Positions 17,799 to 25,958 of a stretch of 46,640 nt of DNA are shown piece by piece. Positions within the stretch are counted from its first letter, which is position 1. Every line of letters begins with the position of its first letter. Both the position numbers and the translations under genes were made by a program. Source of the stretch: Pseudomonadota bacterium (GTDB taxonomy: Bacteria; Pseudomonadota; Gammaproteobacteria; Xanthomonadales; SZUA-36); assembly GCA_015222805.1 (NCBI GenBank), contig JADFVZ010000009.1:1-46640 (forward strand). Reading direction: 5' to 3'. The notes beneath the pieces are model-generated. The model was not told where the DNA came from and searched no databases. It saw only the letters and a list, made by a program, of their open reading frames with translations.

Positions 17799-19691
17799 TT
17801 ACCATGGCTGGCTGTGTGTATCCTGGCGCCCGCGGCGTTTGTGTTCCTGGATTAATTTTCGCCGCAACAGGCCACCGGGATCATCGGGAATCCGGCGCAG
17901 CCACTGTTCTTTTGCCTGCTCATCTTCCTCGGTCCACTGCTCTTCCTGGGTCATTTCTGCCTGCTGTTCTTCAGCGGCTTCTTCCTCAGCCTGCTGCTGT
18001 TCTTCTTCTGCCTGTTGTTGCTCTTCTTCACTATCAGCAGAATCTTCGTTTTCATTTTCAGCCTCGGATTCCTCAGAATCTTCTGAATCCTGAGACTCTT
18101 CTGAATCCTGATTTTGCTGGTCTTCCTGGCTCTGCTGATCTTCCTGGTTTTCGCCTTCCTCACCCTCTTCCTGGTTTTGTTCACCTTCCTGGTTCTGCTG
18201 ATCCTGCAGTTTTTTCAGGATATCGAGGTTAGTCTGCGCATCTGTATTTTCAGGATCCAGCACCAGGGCACGACCATAAGCTGCGATGGCATCATCCAGT
18301 TCATTTTCAGCAGCCAGTGCATTGCCCTGGTTGTACGCAGCTTCAGCCTGCTGTTTAGTGGTATCCGCATTCTTTTCAAGCGCGCTCCAAAGCTCCATTG
18401 CCTGGCTGAAATCACCTTGCCGGTAGAGTGCTTCAGCCTGGAAACGTGGCGACGAAACTGCATCCAGCACCTGTTGGTAATCTTGCTGCTGCAACGCCAG
18501 TTGTGCTCGCTGATCCGCATTCCACCAGAGTTTACGCCAGGATTTCTCCAGCGTACCCGCTTCTGTTTTTAACCCGGGTAATGCAACTTCAGCTGGCGGT
18601 TGATCACCATCTGCAGCGAAACTGACTGGTGGAGGGCTTTCCAATAATGGCTGGGCCTGTACCTGCTGGATCGTATACGGCAACAGCAATATAGGCAATA
18701 CAAACAGCCAGCCTTTACGAAAGCTAAGCAGGACAATGGGTAGCAGCAGTAACAGCAGCCAGTACCCCTGATCCAGCCAGCGTTGTTCAAGCCCGGCATG
18801 ATCGTTGTCGTCGCTGGCGACAAAGTCTTCACTGACCCCACCCAATAATTCAGTGAGTTCAGAATTATCCGCACGGGTTACCAGGTAATCACCATCTCCT
18901 GCGCGCGCTACGGCGCGCAGTTTGTTTTCATCCAGGCGTGCAACAACAATTTTTCCTTCCCGGTCTTTAATAAATCCCCTGCCGCTGGGAATGGGCGCGC
19001 CCTGGGTAGTACCGATACCCAGGACTGAGATGACAAAACCCCTGTCTGCCAGCTTTTCCGCCATTTCAACGGTACGCTTATCACTGCTGTCAGCAATCAG
19101 CAAAATTTCACCACTGGCAAATCCCGCCTGGTTGATTAATTCAGCGGCCAGTGCCAGCGCTTCATCCGGACGGCTGCCGGGAGCGGGCATAACATCAGGA
19201 CCCAAGGCCGGCACCATATTTTTTATGGTTTCCATATCACTGCTCAATGGGGCAATTACAAAAGCCTGGCCGGCATAAGCAACCAGCCCAACCTGGCCTT
19301 CTTCAACCTTGTCCAACAAGTCCATCAGTTTAAACCGCGCCTGTGCGACCCGATTGGGTTTGATATCTTCAGCCAGCATCGAACGGGAAAGGTCCAGCAC
19401 TACAACCCGGGCCTGGTTGGCACTAAAGCTGCCGCTGGCGGATTGTTCCCAGGCAGGCCCGGCGAGGGCCAGTAATGCCAGTGTTAGCCCTGCAATTACC
19501 AGGCCGGTCAGGGTATTTCGGCTTTTTTGTGACTCACCGCCACCGAGGAATTTCAGCAGGTGTGCATCCGCAATCCGTGCCCAGTCACCACCAGCTTTAT
19601 GCTGGCGCCAGGCAAAAACAGCCGCCAGCCAGACCAGCGGAATCAGTAACAGCCAATTGGGTCTAATCCAGTGCAGGGACAGCATATCCAT
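17799..19691 (-). CDS. batB: BatB-BatC fusion: VWA domain, TPR and acidic tail
   Basis: The 630-residue protein has two N-terminal spans (about 12-28 and 59-78) and a von Willebrand A domain at about 90-290 with the metal site DLSRS. A third span pair near 315-345 is followed by tetratricopeptides at about 400-495 (AAYNQGNALAAENELDDAIA). The C-terminal tract, roughly 495-600, is almost only Gln, Glu, Asp, Ser and Asn, and the tail is basic. In many bacteria BatB and BatC are separate; here VWA and TPR are fused. Its start overlaps the batA stop by one base (TGATG). Confidence 0.88.
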   Translation of the reverse strand: MDMLSLHWIRPNWLLLIPLVWLAAVFAWRQHKAGGDWARIADAHLLKFLGGGESQKSRNTLTGLVIAGLTLALLALAGPAWEQSASGSFSANQARVVVLDLSRSMLAEDIKPNRVAQARFKLMDLLDKVEEGQVGLVAYAGQAFVIAPLSSDMETIKNMVPALGPDVMPAPGSRPDEALALAAELINQAGFASGEILLIADSSDKRTVEMAEKLADRGFVISVLGIGTTQGAPIPSGRGFIKDREGKIVVARLDENKLRAVARAGDGDYLVTRADNSELTELLGGVSEDFVASDDNDHAGLEQRWLDQGYWLLLLLLPIVLLSFRKGWLFVLPILLLPYTIQQVQAQPLLESPPPVSFAADGDQPPAEVALPGLKTEAGTLEKSWRKLWWNADQRAQLALQQQDYQQVLDAVSSPRFQAEALYRQGDFSQAMELWSALEKNADTTKQQAEAAYNQGNALAAENELDDAIAAYGRALVLDPENTDAQTNLDILKKLQDQQNQEGEQNQEEGEEGENQEDQQSQEDQQNQDSEESQDSEDSEESEAENENEDSADSEEEQQQAEEEQQQAEEEAAEEQQAEMTQEEQWTEEDEQAKEQWLRRIPDDPGGLLRRKLIQEHKRRGRQDTHSQPW

Positions 19692-20716
19692 CAGCTTGAT
19701 GCCTCACTGTTAGCCTTACGGTGCAGCAAACCACTTTGTTTGATCAACTTAAGCAGCCCGGACAGCAGGGTTAATATTACCGCTGCCATTAACGGCAGCC
19801 AGAACCATTCTGTTACCGGACGGATAACTACAGCATCCGAACTGACTGGCTCCAGTTCGTCAATAATCTGGTAAATCTTTTCCAGGTCGCGAGTGTCGCG
19901 TGCACGGAAATAGCGGCCGCCGGTTTCTGCGGCAATCGCTTTCATGGTTTTTTCATCCAGGTCTGTGGCCGGATTCACTACCCGGGAACCAAACAGGTCC
20001 CGCACCAGCATTTCATCAGCGCCTACACCGATGGCATAAATTGTCAGCCCTTCTTTGGCCGCATATTCAGCAGCCTGTAACGGATCTACTGCACCGGCAG
20101 TATTGGCACCATCAGTGAGTAGAATTAGTATCCGATCCGCCTCACTGTTATCGCGCAGGCGTTTAATTGATAAACCGATAGCATCACCAATGGCTGTTTC
20201 CCGGCCCGCCAGGCCAATTTCCGACTCTTCCATCAGGCGTGCGGTCGTCTGGGTATCAAATGTCAACGGGGTTTGCAGATAGGCTCTTGAACCAAATAAA
20301 ACCAGGCCGACGCGATCACCCTGGCGCCGCTGGATAAAGGCCGACATCACTTCTTTAACCATCGTCAGCCGACTGACCATATGTCCATTTAGCTGCATAT
20401 CGCGAGTATCCATGCTGCCGGAAACATCCATGGCCATCAGCAGGTCACGGCCGCTGACCGGAAATGTCAGCGGCTCATCCACCCATTGCGGACGCGCTGC
20501 TGCGGTCAGTACTAGCAACCACACCGCAATAGCCAGGATACGGCTGAGCCAACCCGGGGAACCACTGGATTTTGAATCTTCACCCAGCCAGTGGAAAAAC
20601 GGCACACGTACCGAACCGCTTAGCTGGTTATCAGCTTTTGGCAGGTATCGCCAGGCAAACCAGGGCAACGGTAACAGCAGGAACAACCATGGCCAGGCAA
20701 AAATAAACTCAGCCAC
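19691..20716 (-). CDS. batA: BatA-like VWA-domain membrane protein
   Basis: The 341-residue protein has an N-terminal span pair (FAWPWLFLLLPLPWFAW; ILAIAVWLLVLTAAA) and a VWA domain with a complete metal site DVSGS and downstream ILLTDGAN. A C-terminal span is at about 305-325 (WFWLPLMAAVILTLLSGLL). It is presumably anchored by both ends, with the VWA domain on one face of the inner membrane. The start is a GTG preceded by GGGAG, and it overlaps the DUF4381 gene by 8 bp. It is expected to be a partner of the MoxR ATPase. Confidence 0.9.
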   Translation of the reverse strand: MAEFIFAWPWLFLLLPLPWFAWRYLPKADNQLSGSVRVPFFHWLGEDSKSSGSPGWLSRILAIAVWLLVLTAAARPQWVDEPLTFPVSGRDLLMAMDVSGSMDTRDMQLNGHMVSRLTMVKEVMSAFIQRRQGDRVGLVLFGSRAYLQTPLTFDTQTTARLMEESEIGLAGRETAIGDAIGLSIKRLRDNSEADRILILLTDGANTAGAVDPLQAAEYAAKEGLTIYAIGVGADEMLVRDLFGSRVVNPATDLDEKTMKAIAAETGGRYFRARDTRDLEKIYQIIDELEPVSSDAVVIRPVTEWFWLPLMAAVILTLLSGLLKLIKQSGLLHRKANSEASS

Positions 20717-21218
20717 GGAGCATCTCCCGCGAATTCAACCAGCGCTGTGCCCATGCCTCTAGGAGCTGGATATCATAATCCGGAACTTCCAGCTGGTACT
20801 GTGCACAGGCCAGGGTTTCGATCACGGCTTTTTCTGCAGCACTGGAGTGCATCCCATCTTGCAGGTACTGAGCCCAATCAACACCGGTTAAATGCTGGAC
20901 ACTCTGACCACCCTGGCTGGCGAGCCAGCGTTTAAATAATTGGTTCAGTTCTACCAGCAGCTCTCGCGGTTGCCCGGCCTGGCGTTGAAACAACTCTGCC
21001 AGCATGGCCTTAACCATTTTTTTGAATCGATAACGCTTCCATGCCTTGAACAGTTTGTTTCCCAACCACCAGCAAATAACGGCTGTGACAATCACCAATA
21101 GCCACCAACCAGGTGCCGGTGGCCACCAGGCGGCACTTTCCGCCGGGTGGATATCTTTCAGCAGCGCCAGCAAGCTGTCTGCTGATTTTTCAACCCTGTT
21201 GGAATCCGGACTAGCCAC
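20709..21218 (-). CDS. DUF4381 membrane protein of the MoxR/Bat operon
   Basis: The 169-residue protein has one membrane span at about 38-56 (WWLLVIVTAVICWWLGNKLF) preceded by a Trp/Pro-rich WWPPAPGWW. A soluble helical C-terminal part contains LLVELNQLFKRWL. This is the pattern of DUF4381 proteins, which occur between DUF58 and batA genes and have no known biochemical activity. The start is GTG and overlaps the DUF58 gene by 8 bp, so translation is coupled. Assignment rests on both sequence pattern and position. Confidence 0.85.
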   Translation of the reverse strand: MASPDSNRVEKSADSLLALLKDIHPAESAAWWPPAPGWWLLVIVTAVICWWLGNKLFKAWKRYRFKKMVKAMLAELFQRQAGQPRELLVELNQLFKRWLASQGGQSVQHLTGVDWAQYLQDGMHSSAAEKAVIETLACAQYQLEVPDYDIQLLEAWAQRWLNSREMLRG

Positions 21219-22161
21219 GACTGTTTAAACCTAAGCCGCGCTCTATTGCAATCAGCGGATCATCGGTGGTCAAAACCTGCATCCAGCGGGCACCGTGCTT
21301 CCTGAACATATCTGCGGGAACCAGCTGGTGCTGTTCTTCACGAACCTGCAACCGTGACTTTAACCTGCGGCTGCGGGTATCCAGCGTAACTGATTGAACA
21401 CCGTCAGTGATGGGAAACACACCTGAGGGCATGTTCACTTCCAGGGGGTCCAGTAACTGGCAGCCCACCAGGTCATTATGCTGGGCGAGGCGGGAAATAT
21501 GCCGATTGCAGTCATTATCGAGGCGATAAAAATCACTGATGATGACCACCAGGCTACCCGGGCGAATAACATTACGCAGGCGTTTGAGGGAATCTGCCAG
21601 CGGGTCGCTCTGTTCCGGCAATGGGTCCGGGTTACACCAGCGCTCCAGTTGCTGGATCAGCCGCAGTACACCACGCCGGCCGCCGCGCGGCCGCAATTCA
21701 TGATGCACCCCACCGCCATAAATGACGGCTCCGGTACGATCCCCGCGCCGTGATGCGGTCCAGGCCATGGCAGTAGCAATTTTGGCAGCCATCACTGTTT
21801 TTAATTGACCCCGGGTAGCAAAAAACATCCCCGGATTGCGATCAACTACCACGATCACCGGGCGTTCACGTTCTTCCTGGAATACCTTTGTATGAGCCTT
21901 GCCGGTGCGTGCGGTAACTCGCCAGTCCATATTACGGATATCGTCGCCAGGCAGGTATTGACGGGATTCCAGATAGTCTACCCCGCGCCCGCGGAAGCGG
22001 GATTCGTGCGGACCTGCCAAAGCAGAACGCGCAGGGCGCATTGCCGGCAGGCGCCGGCGTCGACAACGGCCTTCCAGGGCGATCAGTTCCGCTTTGCTAA
22101 CGCGGATTCCGTCACCGGCCTGTGCAGACTGGCTGAAACGGCCAGTTATGCTGCCACTCAT
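21211..22161 (-). CDS. DUF58 domain protein of the MoxR/Bat operon
   Basis: The 316-residue soluble protein shows the DUF58 core GRGVDYLESRQYLPGDDIRNMDWRVTARTGKAHTKVF in segments, notably YLPGDDIRNMDWRVTARTG. A degenerate VWA-like fold follows (VIVVVDRNPGMFF; SLVVIISDFY). DUF58 proteins are regular partners of MoxR ATPases, but their function is not known. Its ATG overlaps the moxR stop in an ATGA junction. There is no membrane segment, so it is probably cytoplasmic or loosely membrane-associated. Confidence 0.92.
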   Translation of the reverse strand: MSGSITGRFSQSAQAGDGIRVSKAELIALEGRCRRRRLPAMRPARSALAGPHESRFRGRGVDYLESRQYLPGDDIRNMDWRVTARTGKAHTKVFQEERERPVIVVVDRNPGMFFATRGQLKTVMAAKIATAMAWTASRRGDRTGAVIYGGGVHHELRPRGGRRGVLRLIQQLERWCNPDPLPEQSDPLADSLKRLRNVIRPGSLVVIISDFYRLDNDCNRHISRLAQHNDLVGCQLLDPLEVNMPSGVFPITDGVQSVTLDTRSRRLKSRLQVREEQHQLVPADMFRKHGARWMQVLTTDDPLIAIERGLGLNSRG

Positions 22162-23159
22162 GGGACCGGCACAATCTCCAGCAGGCGCTGGATCACCTGG
22201 TCCGGGGTAACACCATCAGCTTCTGCTTCATAGGAAAGGATTAAACGGTGGCGCAATACATCATGGGCAATCGCGTGGATATCGTCCGGCGAAACATAAT
22301 CCCTGCCGGCCAGCCAGGCATAAGCACGGGCACAACGGTCGAGGCCGATGGTTGCCCTGGGGCTGCCGCCATAAGAAATCAGGCGCACCAGTTCGGGATC
22401 AAACTTGCTGGGGTCACGGGATGCCAGTACCAGTTGCACAATATAGGTTTCCAGTTCAGGCACCATAGTCAGGTCCAGTACTTCATTTTGTGCCTGGAAA
22501 ATCTGCGCCTGGGTCACCAGCACCTGTGGCGGGGTGTTATCACTCAACTCTTCGCGTGCCTGCTGGCGAGCCAGATGCAGGATTTTGGCTTCGGCATCTG
22601 CGTTCGGGTAATCGATGGTCACATGCATCAGGAATCGATCGAGCTGGGCTTCCGGTAGCGGATAGGTACCTTCCTGCTCGATAGGGTTCTGGGTTGCCAT
22701 GACTAAAAATAAATCCGGCAACTGATAAGTTTTGCTGCCAACGGTTACCTGGTGTTCGCCCATGGCTTCCAGCAAAGCGGACTGTACTTTAGCCGGTGCA
22801 CGGTTGATTTCATCTGCAAGTACCAGGTTATGGAACATCGGACCCGGCTGGAATTCGAATTCGCCACTTTGCTGGCGGTAAATCTCGGTACCGGTCAAAT
22901 CTGCAGGCAGCAGGTCCGGGGTAAACTGTACCCGATGAAAGTCACCTTCAATTCGCTCGGCCAGCACCTTGATAGCGGTAGTTTTTGCCAATCCGGGTGC
23001 ACCTTCAACCAATAAATGACCGTGGGTTAGCAAGGCAATGAGCAGCCTTTGTACTAATGCGGGCTGGCCGATGATTTTAGTTTCAGCTTCTGACTGCAAT
23101 TTTGTAAAAGCTGCTAACACGCCCGCTACCGAGCTGATCTGATTTGCTGTATCTTCCAT
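22158..23159 (-). CDS. moxR: MoxR-family AAA+ ATPase
   Basis: MoxR ATPases act as chaperones that mature or activate VWA-domain partners. The 333-residue protein has Walker A GAPGLAKT, Walker B LVLADEINRAP, the sensor region FLVMATQNPIEQEGTYPLP and the arginine region LDRCARAYAWLAGRDYV. I chose the ATG at 23159 because CAGGAA lies just upstream and the MoxR fold begins soon after. The longer frame to 23300 adds 47 residues with no family similarity. It is the first gene of a six-gene operon running to batD. Confidence 0.94.
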   Translation of the reverse strand: MEDTANQISSVAGVLAAFTKLQSEAETKIIGQPALVQRLLIALLTHGHLLVEGAPGLAKTTAIKVLAERIEGDFHRVQFTPDLLPADLTGTEIYRQQSGEFEFQPGPMFHNLVLADEINRAPAKVQSALLEAMGEHQVTVGSKTYQLPDLFLVMATQNPIEQEGTYPLPEAQLDRFLMHVTIDYPNADAEAKILHLARQQAREELSDNTPPQVLVTQAQIFQAQNEVLDLTMVPELETYIVQLVLASRDPSKFDPELVRLISYGGSPRATIGLDRCARAYAWLAGRDYVSPDDIHAIAHDVLRHRLILSYEAEADGVTPDQVIQRLLEIVPVP

Positions 23160-23349
23160 AATTCCTGCCGTGGTATTTCCGACTTGCCGTTTAATGACGT
23201 TGTCGATTCTTGAGTTTTTGGGACACTGTTTCAGTAATAAAGTTTCGCTGTATGTTTGAAAACACAGACTTTGTGAACTATGCCTGATTTTAAGACGCAT
23301 ACCCAGTGTAAATAGTCACATCAAACGGTAGATTTTACACGGTAATGCC

Positions 23350-23452
23350 ACGCGTGGGCATAAATGCCCACCCTACAAACGAGTGAAACAGCACTGCAAC
23401 GACTGACTAAAAACCCAAACCTGGCGTAGGGTGGGCATTTATGCCCACGCGT
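23350..23452. repeat. REP-like inverted repeat pair, copy 2
   Basis: Arms at 23350-23376 and 23426-23452 are perfect 27-base inverse complements and identical in sequence to the arms at 15929-16000, but the loop here is 49 bases and unrelated. It lies in the 340-bp gap between moxR and priA. That gap otherwise holds only the upstream region of moxR and a degenerate third unit. Confidence 0.9.
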
Positions 23453-23477
23453 TAAGGCTTTCAATAAATGTACCATG

Positions 23478-23503
23478 CTCGTGGGTATTTATACCCACGC
23501 TAC
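23478..23503. repeat. Degenerate single REP-like unit overlapping the priA stop
   Basis: GTGGGTAT-tt-ATACCCAC (23481-23498) is a perfect palindrome of the same shape as the neighbouring units, with GGC/GCC replaced by GGT/ACC on both sides, so the changes are compensatory. Its CTAC tail contains the complement of the priA stop codon at 23500-23502. Confidence 0.75.
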
Positions 23504-25707
23504 AATTCTTGCGGGTCGATATCAATGGCCCAGCGAATTTTACGGGTACCGGGCAAATGCCCTATGTCCGCTGCAACCTGCCCCACCAGCCAGTGCAATA
23601 ATGCACGAGTGTCGGCCTGGAACAGCAAATTCATTCGATAGCGCCCGGCACGTCTTGCCTGCAGCGCCGGCATTGGCCCGAGCACCTGGATGTTAGTTAC
23701 GCAACCGTCCATGATTGCTTCTGCATTTCCTGCCAGCCGGGACAAGGCCTGGACCAGCTCACCCTGGTGACTGGACTCTGCCCGTACGATAGCCTGGTAA
23801 CTGTAAGGTGGCAGTCCTGCCTGGCGGCGTTCTTCAAGCAGTGTATCAGCCAGGCTTAAATAACCACTGGAAATCAATTGCTGCAGCTGCGCGTGTTGCG
23901 GGTGATAGGTTTGTAATACTACCAGGCCTTTATCCTCGCCCCGGCCTGAACGTCCAGCCACCTGCGTCAGCAGCTGGGCAAGTTTTTCAATCGCACGAAA
24001 GTCTGTACTGAACAGGGACTGGTCAATATTGAGGATAACTGCAAGGGACACCCTGGGCAGGTGATGCCCTTTCGCCAACATTTGCGTACCTACCAGGATG
24101 CAGGCTTTGCCCTCACCAACTTGTGCGAGGATATCGGCTGCTGCGTTTTTACGCCGGGTGGTGTCGCGGTCAAAACGGATAATAGGGGTTTGCGGAAATT
24201 GTGCCTGCAGGTAATCGGCAACTCGCTCAGTACCTTCCCCGAGGGGGCGCAGATCCAGGCTGTCGCAATCCGGGCAGCGCTGTGGTACCGGGCGACGGGA
24301 GTCACAGCGATGACAGGCAAGGTGGTTGGCGCGCTGGTGCCAGGTCATCGGGCTGTCGCAACGGTCACAATCAGCCTGCCAGCCGCACCAGCGACACATC
24401 AGTACCGGGGCATAGCCGCGACGATTGAGAAACACCAGTGACTGCAGGCCACGCTCCACATTATCTGCCAGCAGCTTTAGGGTTTCCGGCAGCAATCCGT
24501 CTTCAACCGCCTGCTGGCGCATTTCCAGCAACTGCCAGTCCGGCATTTTCTGGCGGTTGGCACGGGTTTCCAGGCGTGACAGCTGATAGCGTCCGGACGC
24601 GGCATTTTCAAGGGACTCCAAAGCCGGCGTAGCGCTGCCAAGCACCAGTGTGCAGTTTTCCAGACTGGCGCGTTTTACCGCGATATCGCGGGCTTGGTAG
24701 CGCCAGTGATCCTGCTGTTTATAAGCGCTGTCATGCTCTTCATCCACCACGATCAAACCCAGTTCCGGTAACGTGGTGAACAGGGCAGAACGGGTACCAA
24801 TAACCACCCGGGCCTCGCCACTGGCGGCGCGGTACCAGGCACGATAGCGCTCACCGTCACTCTGGGAAGAATGCACCAGTACCGGCTCCTGCCCCAGTCG
24901 CTGCCGCACCCGGCGAAGCAGTTGTGGTACCAGACCGATCTCCGGCACCAGAAAAAGCACCTGCCGTCCGCGCTTTAGCACCTCCAGCGCCAACTGCAGG
25001 TAGACTTCGGTTTTACCACTGCCGGTAACCCCATAGAGCAGGTGGGTAGAATAGTGACCGAGGGTTTCACTGATCCCGGCCAATGCCTGCTCCTGTTCGC
25101 TATTGAGTTGTGGACCCTTCTGACCAGTTAAGTTAGAAGCTTCCGCAACCAGGCATGCTTCCAGCCAGCCTTTTGCAGATAAATTGCGTAATACTGCACG
25201 CCAGTCACTGCCTTCAAAATACGCTGACAAACTTTCAGCGGTCGCCGGCACTGCCAATGCCTGTAGCAGGGCTGCCTGTCGCGGTGCACGTTTAAGCAGT
25301 TTCTCCAGGTCCTGTTGACCACCTGTTGCAGTAAGCCTCCAGCTTTCACTGGCTGGTGCAGTGGCGGCCATTGAGCCGCGCAAAGCCGGTGGTAAGGCAG
25401 TTGCAAGGATCTCCCCCACCGGGTGATGATAATATGATCGGCACCAGGTCATCAATTCCCATAATGCCGGGTTCCACAGCGATCGCTCATCAATAATGCT
25501 TTCTATCGCCAGCAGCTTTGTTTCTGGTACCTCGGTAGAATTGCTGATTGCAACGACCCAGCCCACTTTTTTTCGTCCAGCAAACTTTACCTGCACCCGG
25601 CAACCTGGTTCTGGGGCCTGCATACCGGCCGGAATACTGTAATCAAACAGCCGATTTAATGGTACTGCCAGCGCCAGTCGAGCTATAGTCCGGGATTTAT
25701 CAGGCAC
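23500..25707 (-). CDS. priA: Primosomal replication restart helicase PriA
   Basis: PriA rebuilds the replisome at stalled forks as a 3'-5' helicase. The 735-residue protein is full length. It has an N-terminal DNA-binding domain ([20 protein letters not shown]), Walker [12 protein letters not shown] and DEEH. The zinc-binding cysteine block is near 435-480 ([27 protein letters not shown]), and the helicase motifs [13 protein letters not shown] and QVAGRSGRG follow. The first codons match the family. It is divergent from the mscL remnant. Its stop lies inside a REP-like palindrome. Confidence 0.97.
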   Translation of the reverse strand: MPDKSRTIARLALAVPLNRLFDYSIPAGMQAPEPGCRVQVKFAGRKKVGWVVAISNSTEVPETKLLAIESIIDERSLWNPALWELMTWCRSYYHHPVGEILATALPPALRGSMAATAPASESWRLTATGGQQDLEKLLKRAPRQAALLQALAVPATAESLSAYFEGSDWRAVLRNLSAKGWLEACLVAEASNLTGQKGPQLNSEQEQALAGISETLGHYSTHLLYGVTGSGKTEVYLQLALEVLKRGRQVLFLVPEIGLVPQLLRRVRQRLGQEPVLVHSSQSDGERYRAWYRAASGEARVVIGTRSALFTTLPELGLIVVDEEHDSAYKQQDHWRYQARDIAVKRASLENCTLVLGSATPALESLENAASGRYQLSRLETRANRQKMPDWQLLEMRQQAVEDGLLPETLKLLADNVERGLQSLVFLNRRGYAPVLMCRWCGWQADCDRCDSPMTWHQRANHLACHRCDSRRPVPQRCPDCDSLDLRPLGEGTERVADYLQAQFPQTPIIRFDRDTTRRKNAAADILAQVGEGKACILVGTQMLAKGHHLPRVSLAVILNIDQSLFSTDFRAIEKLAQLLTQVAGRSGRGEDKGLVVLQTYHPQHAQLQQLISSGYLSLADTLLEERRQAGLPPYSYQAIVRAESSHQGELVQALSRLAGNAEAIMDGCVTNIQVLGPMPALQARRAGRYRMNLLFQADTRALLHWLVGQVAADIGHLPGTRKIRWAIDIDPQEL

Positions 25708-25757
25708 TGTATTTAACTGTAAACCGTGCTTTCCTAATCACACACAGAGGATTCAAT

Positions 25758-25958
25758 ATGGGAATGGGTAAGGAATTTAAAGCATTTGCCATGAAAGGCA
25801 ATGTTGTTGATATGGCGGTTGGCATTATCATTGGCGGCGCTGTTGGTAAAATCGTGTCATCACTGGTCAAAGATATTATCATGCCACCGAATTATCCACC
25901 CATAAAAAACCCGCCGTCGGCGGGTTTTTTATGGGTGGTCATTAATCTGCCTAATTAA
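25758..25958 (+). pseudogene. mscL: Truncated mscL (large mechanosensitive channel), 3' part lost
   Basis: Residues 1-45 ([40 protein letters not shown]) are a clear MscL N terminus with the first pore-lining helix. Directly after DIIMPP the frame leaves the family and reads through a terminator hairpin, ending at 66 codons. Full MscL has about 130-140 residues, so the periplasmic loop, second membrane helix and C-terminal bundle are missing. The start and an AGAGGA ribosome site are intact. A deletion that fused the 5' half to the downstream terminator is the simplest reading; an assembly join is the other possibility. Confidence 0.9.
25896..25938. terminator. Bidirectional rho-independent terminator
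   Basis: Arms at 25896-25916 and 25918-25938 are perfect 21-base inverse complements around a single central base. The GC core CCCGCCG/CGGCGGG is followed on each strand by a run of six T. It serves mscL on + and prc on -, whose stop is 13 bp away. Confidence 0.95.

Noticed and set aside
17839-18232. Ser/Cys- and Leu/Pro-rich open frames on + opposite the BatB-BatC tail
   Set aside because: They are the antisense of the Gln/Glu-rich low-complexity tract and have no independent support.
23160-23300. 47-codon N-terminal extension of MoxR
   Set aside because: It has no similarity to MoxR proteins and the internal ATG at 23159 has a good ribosome-binding site.
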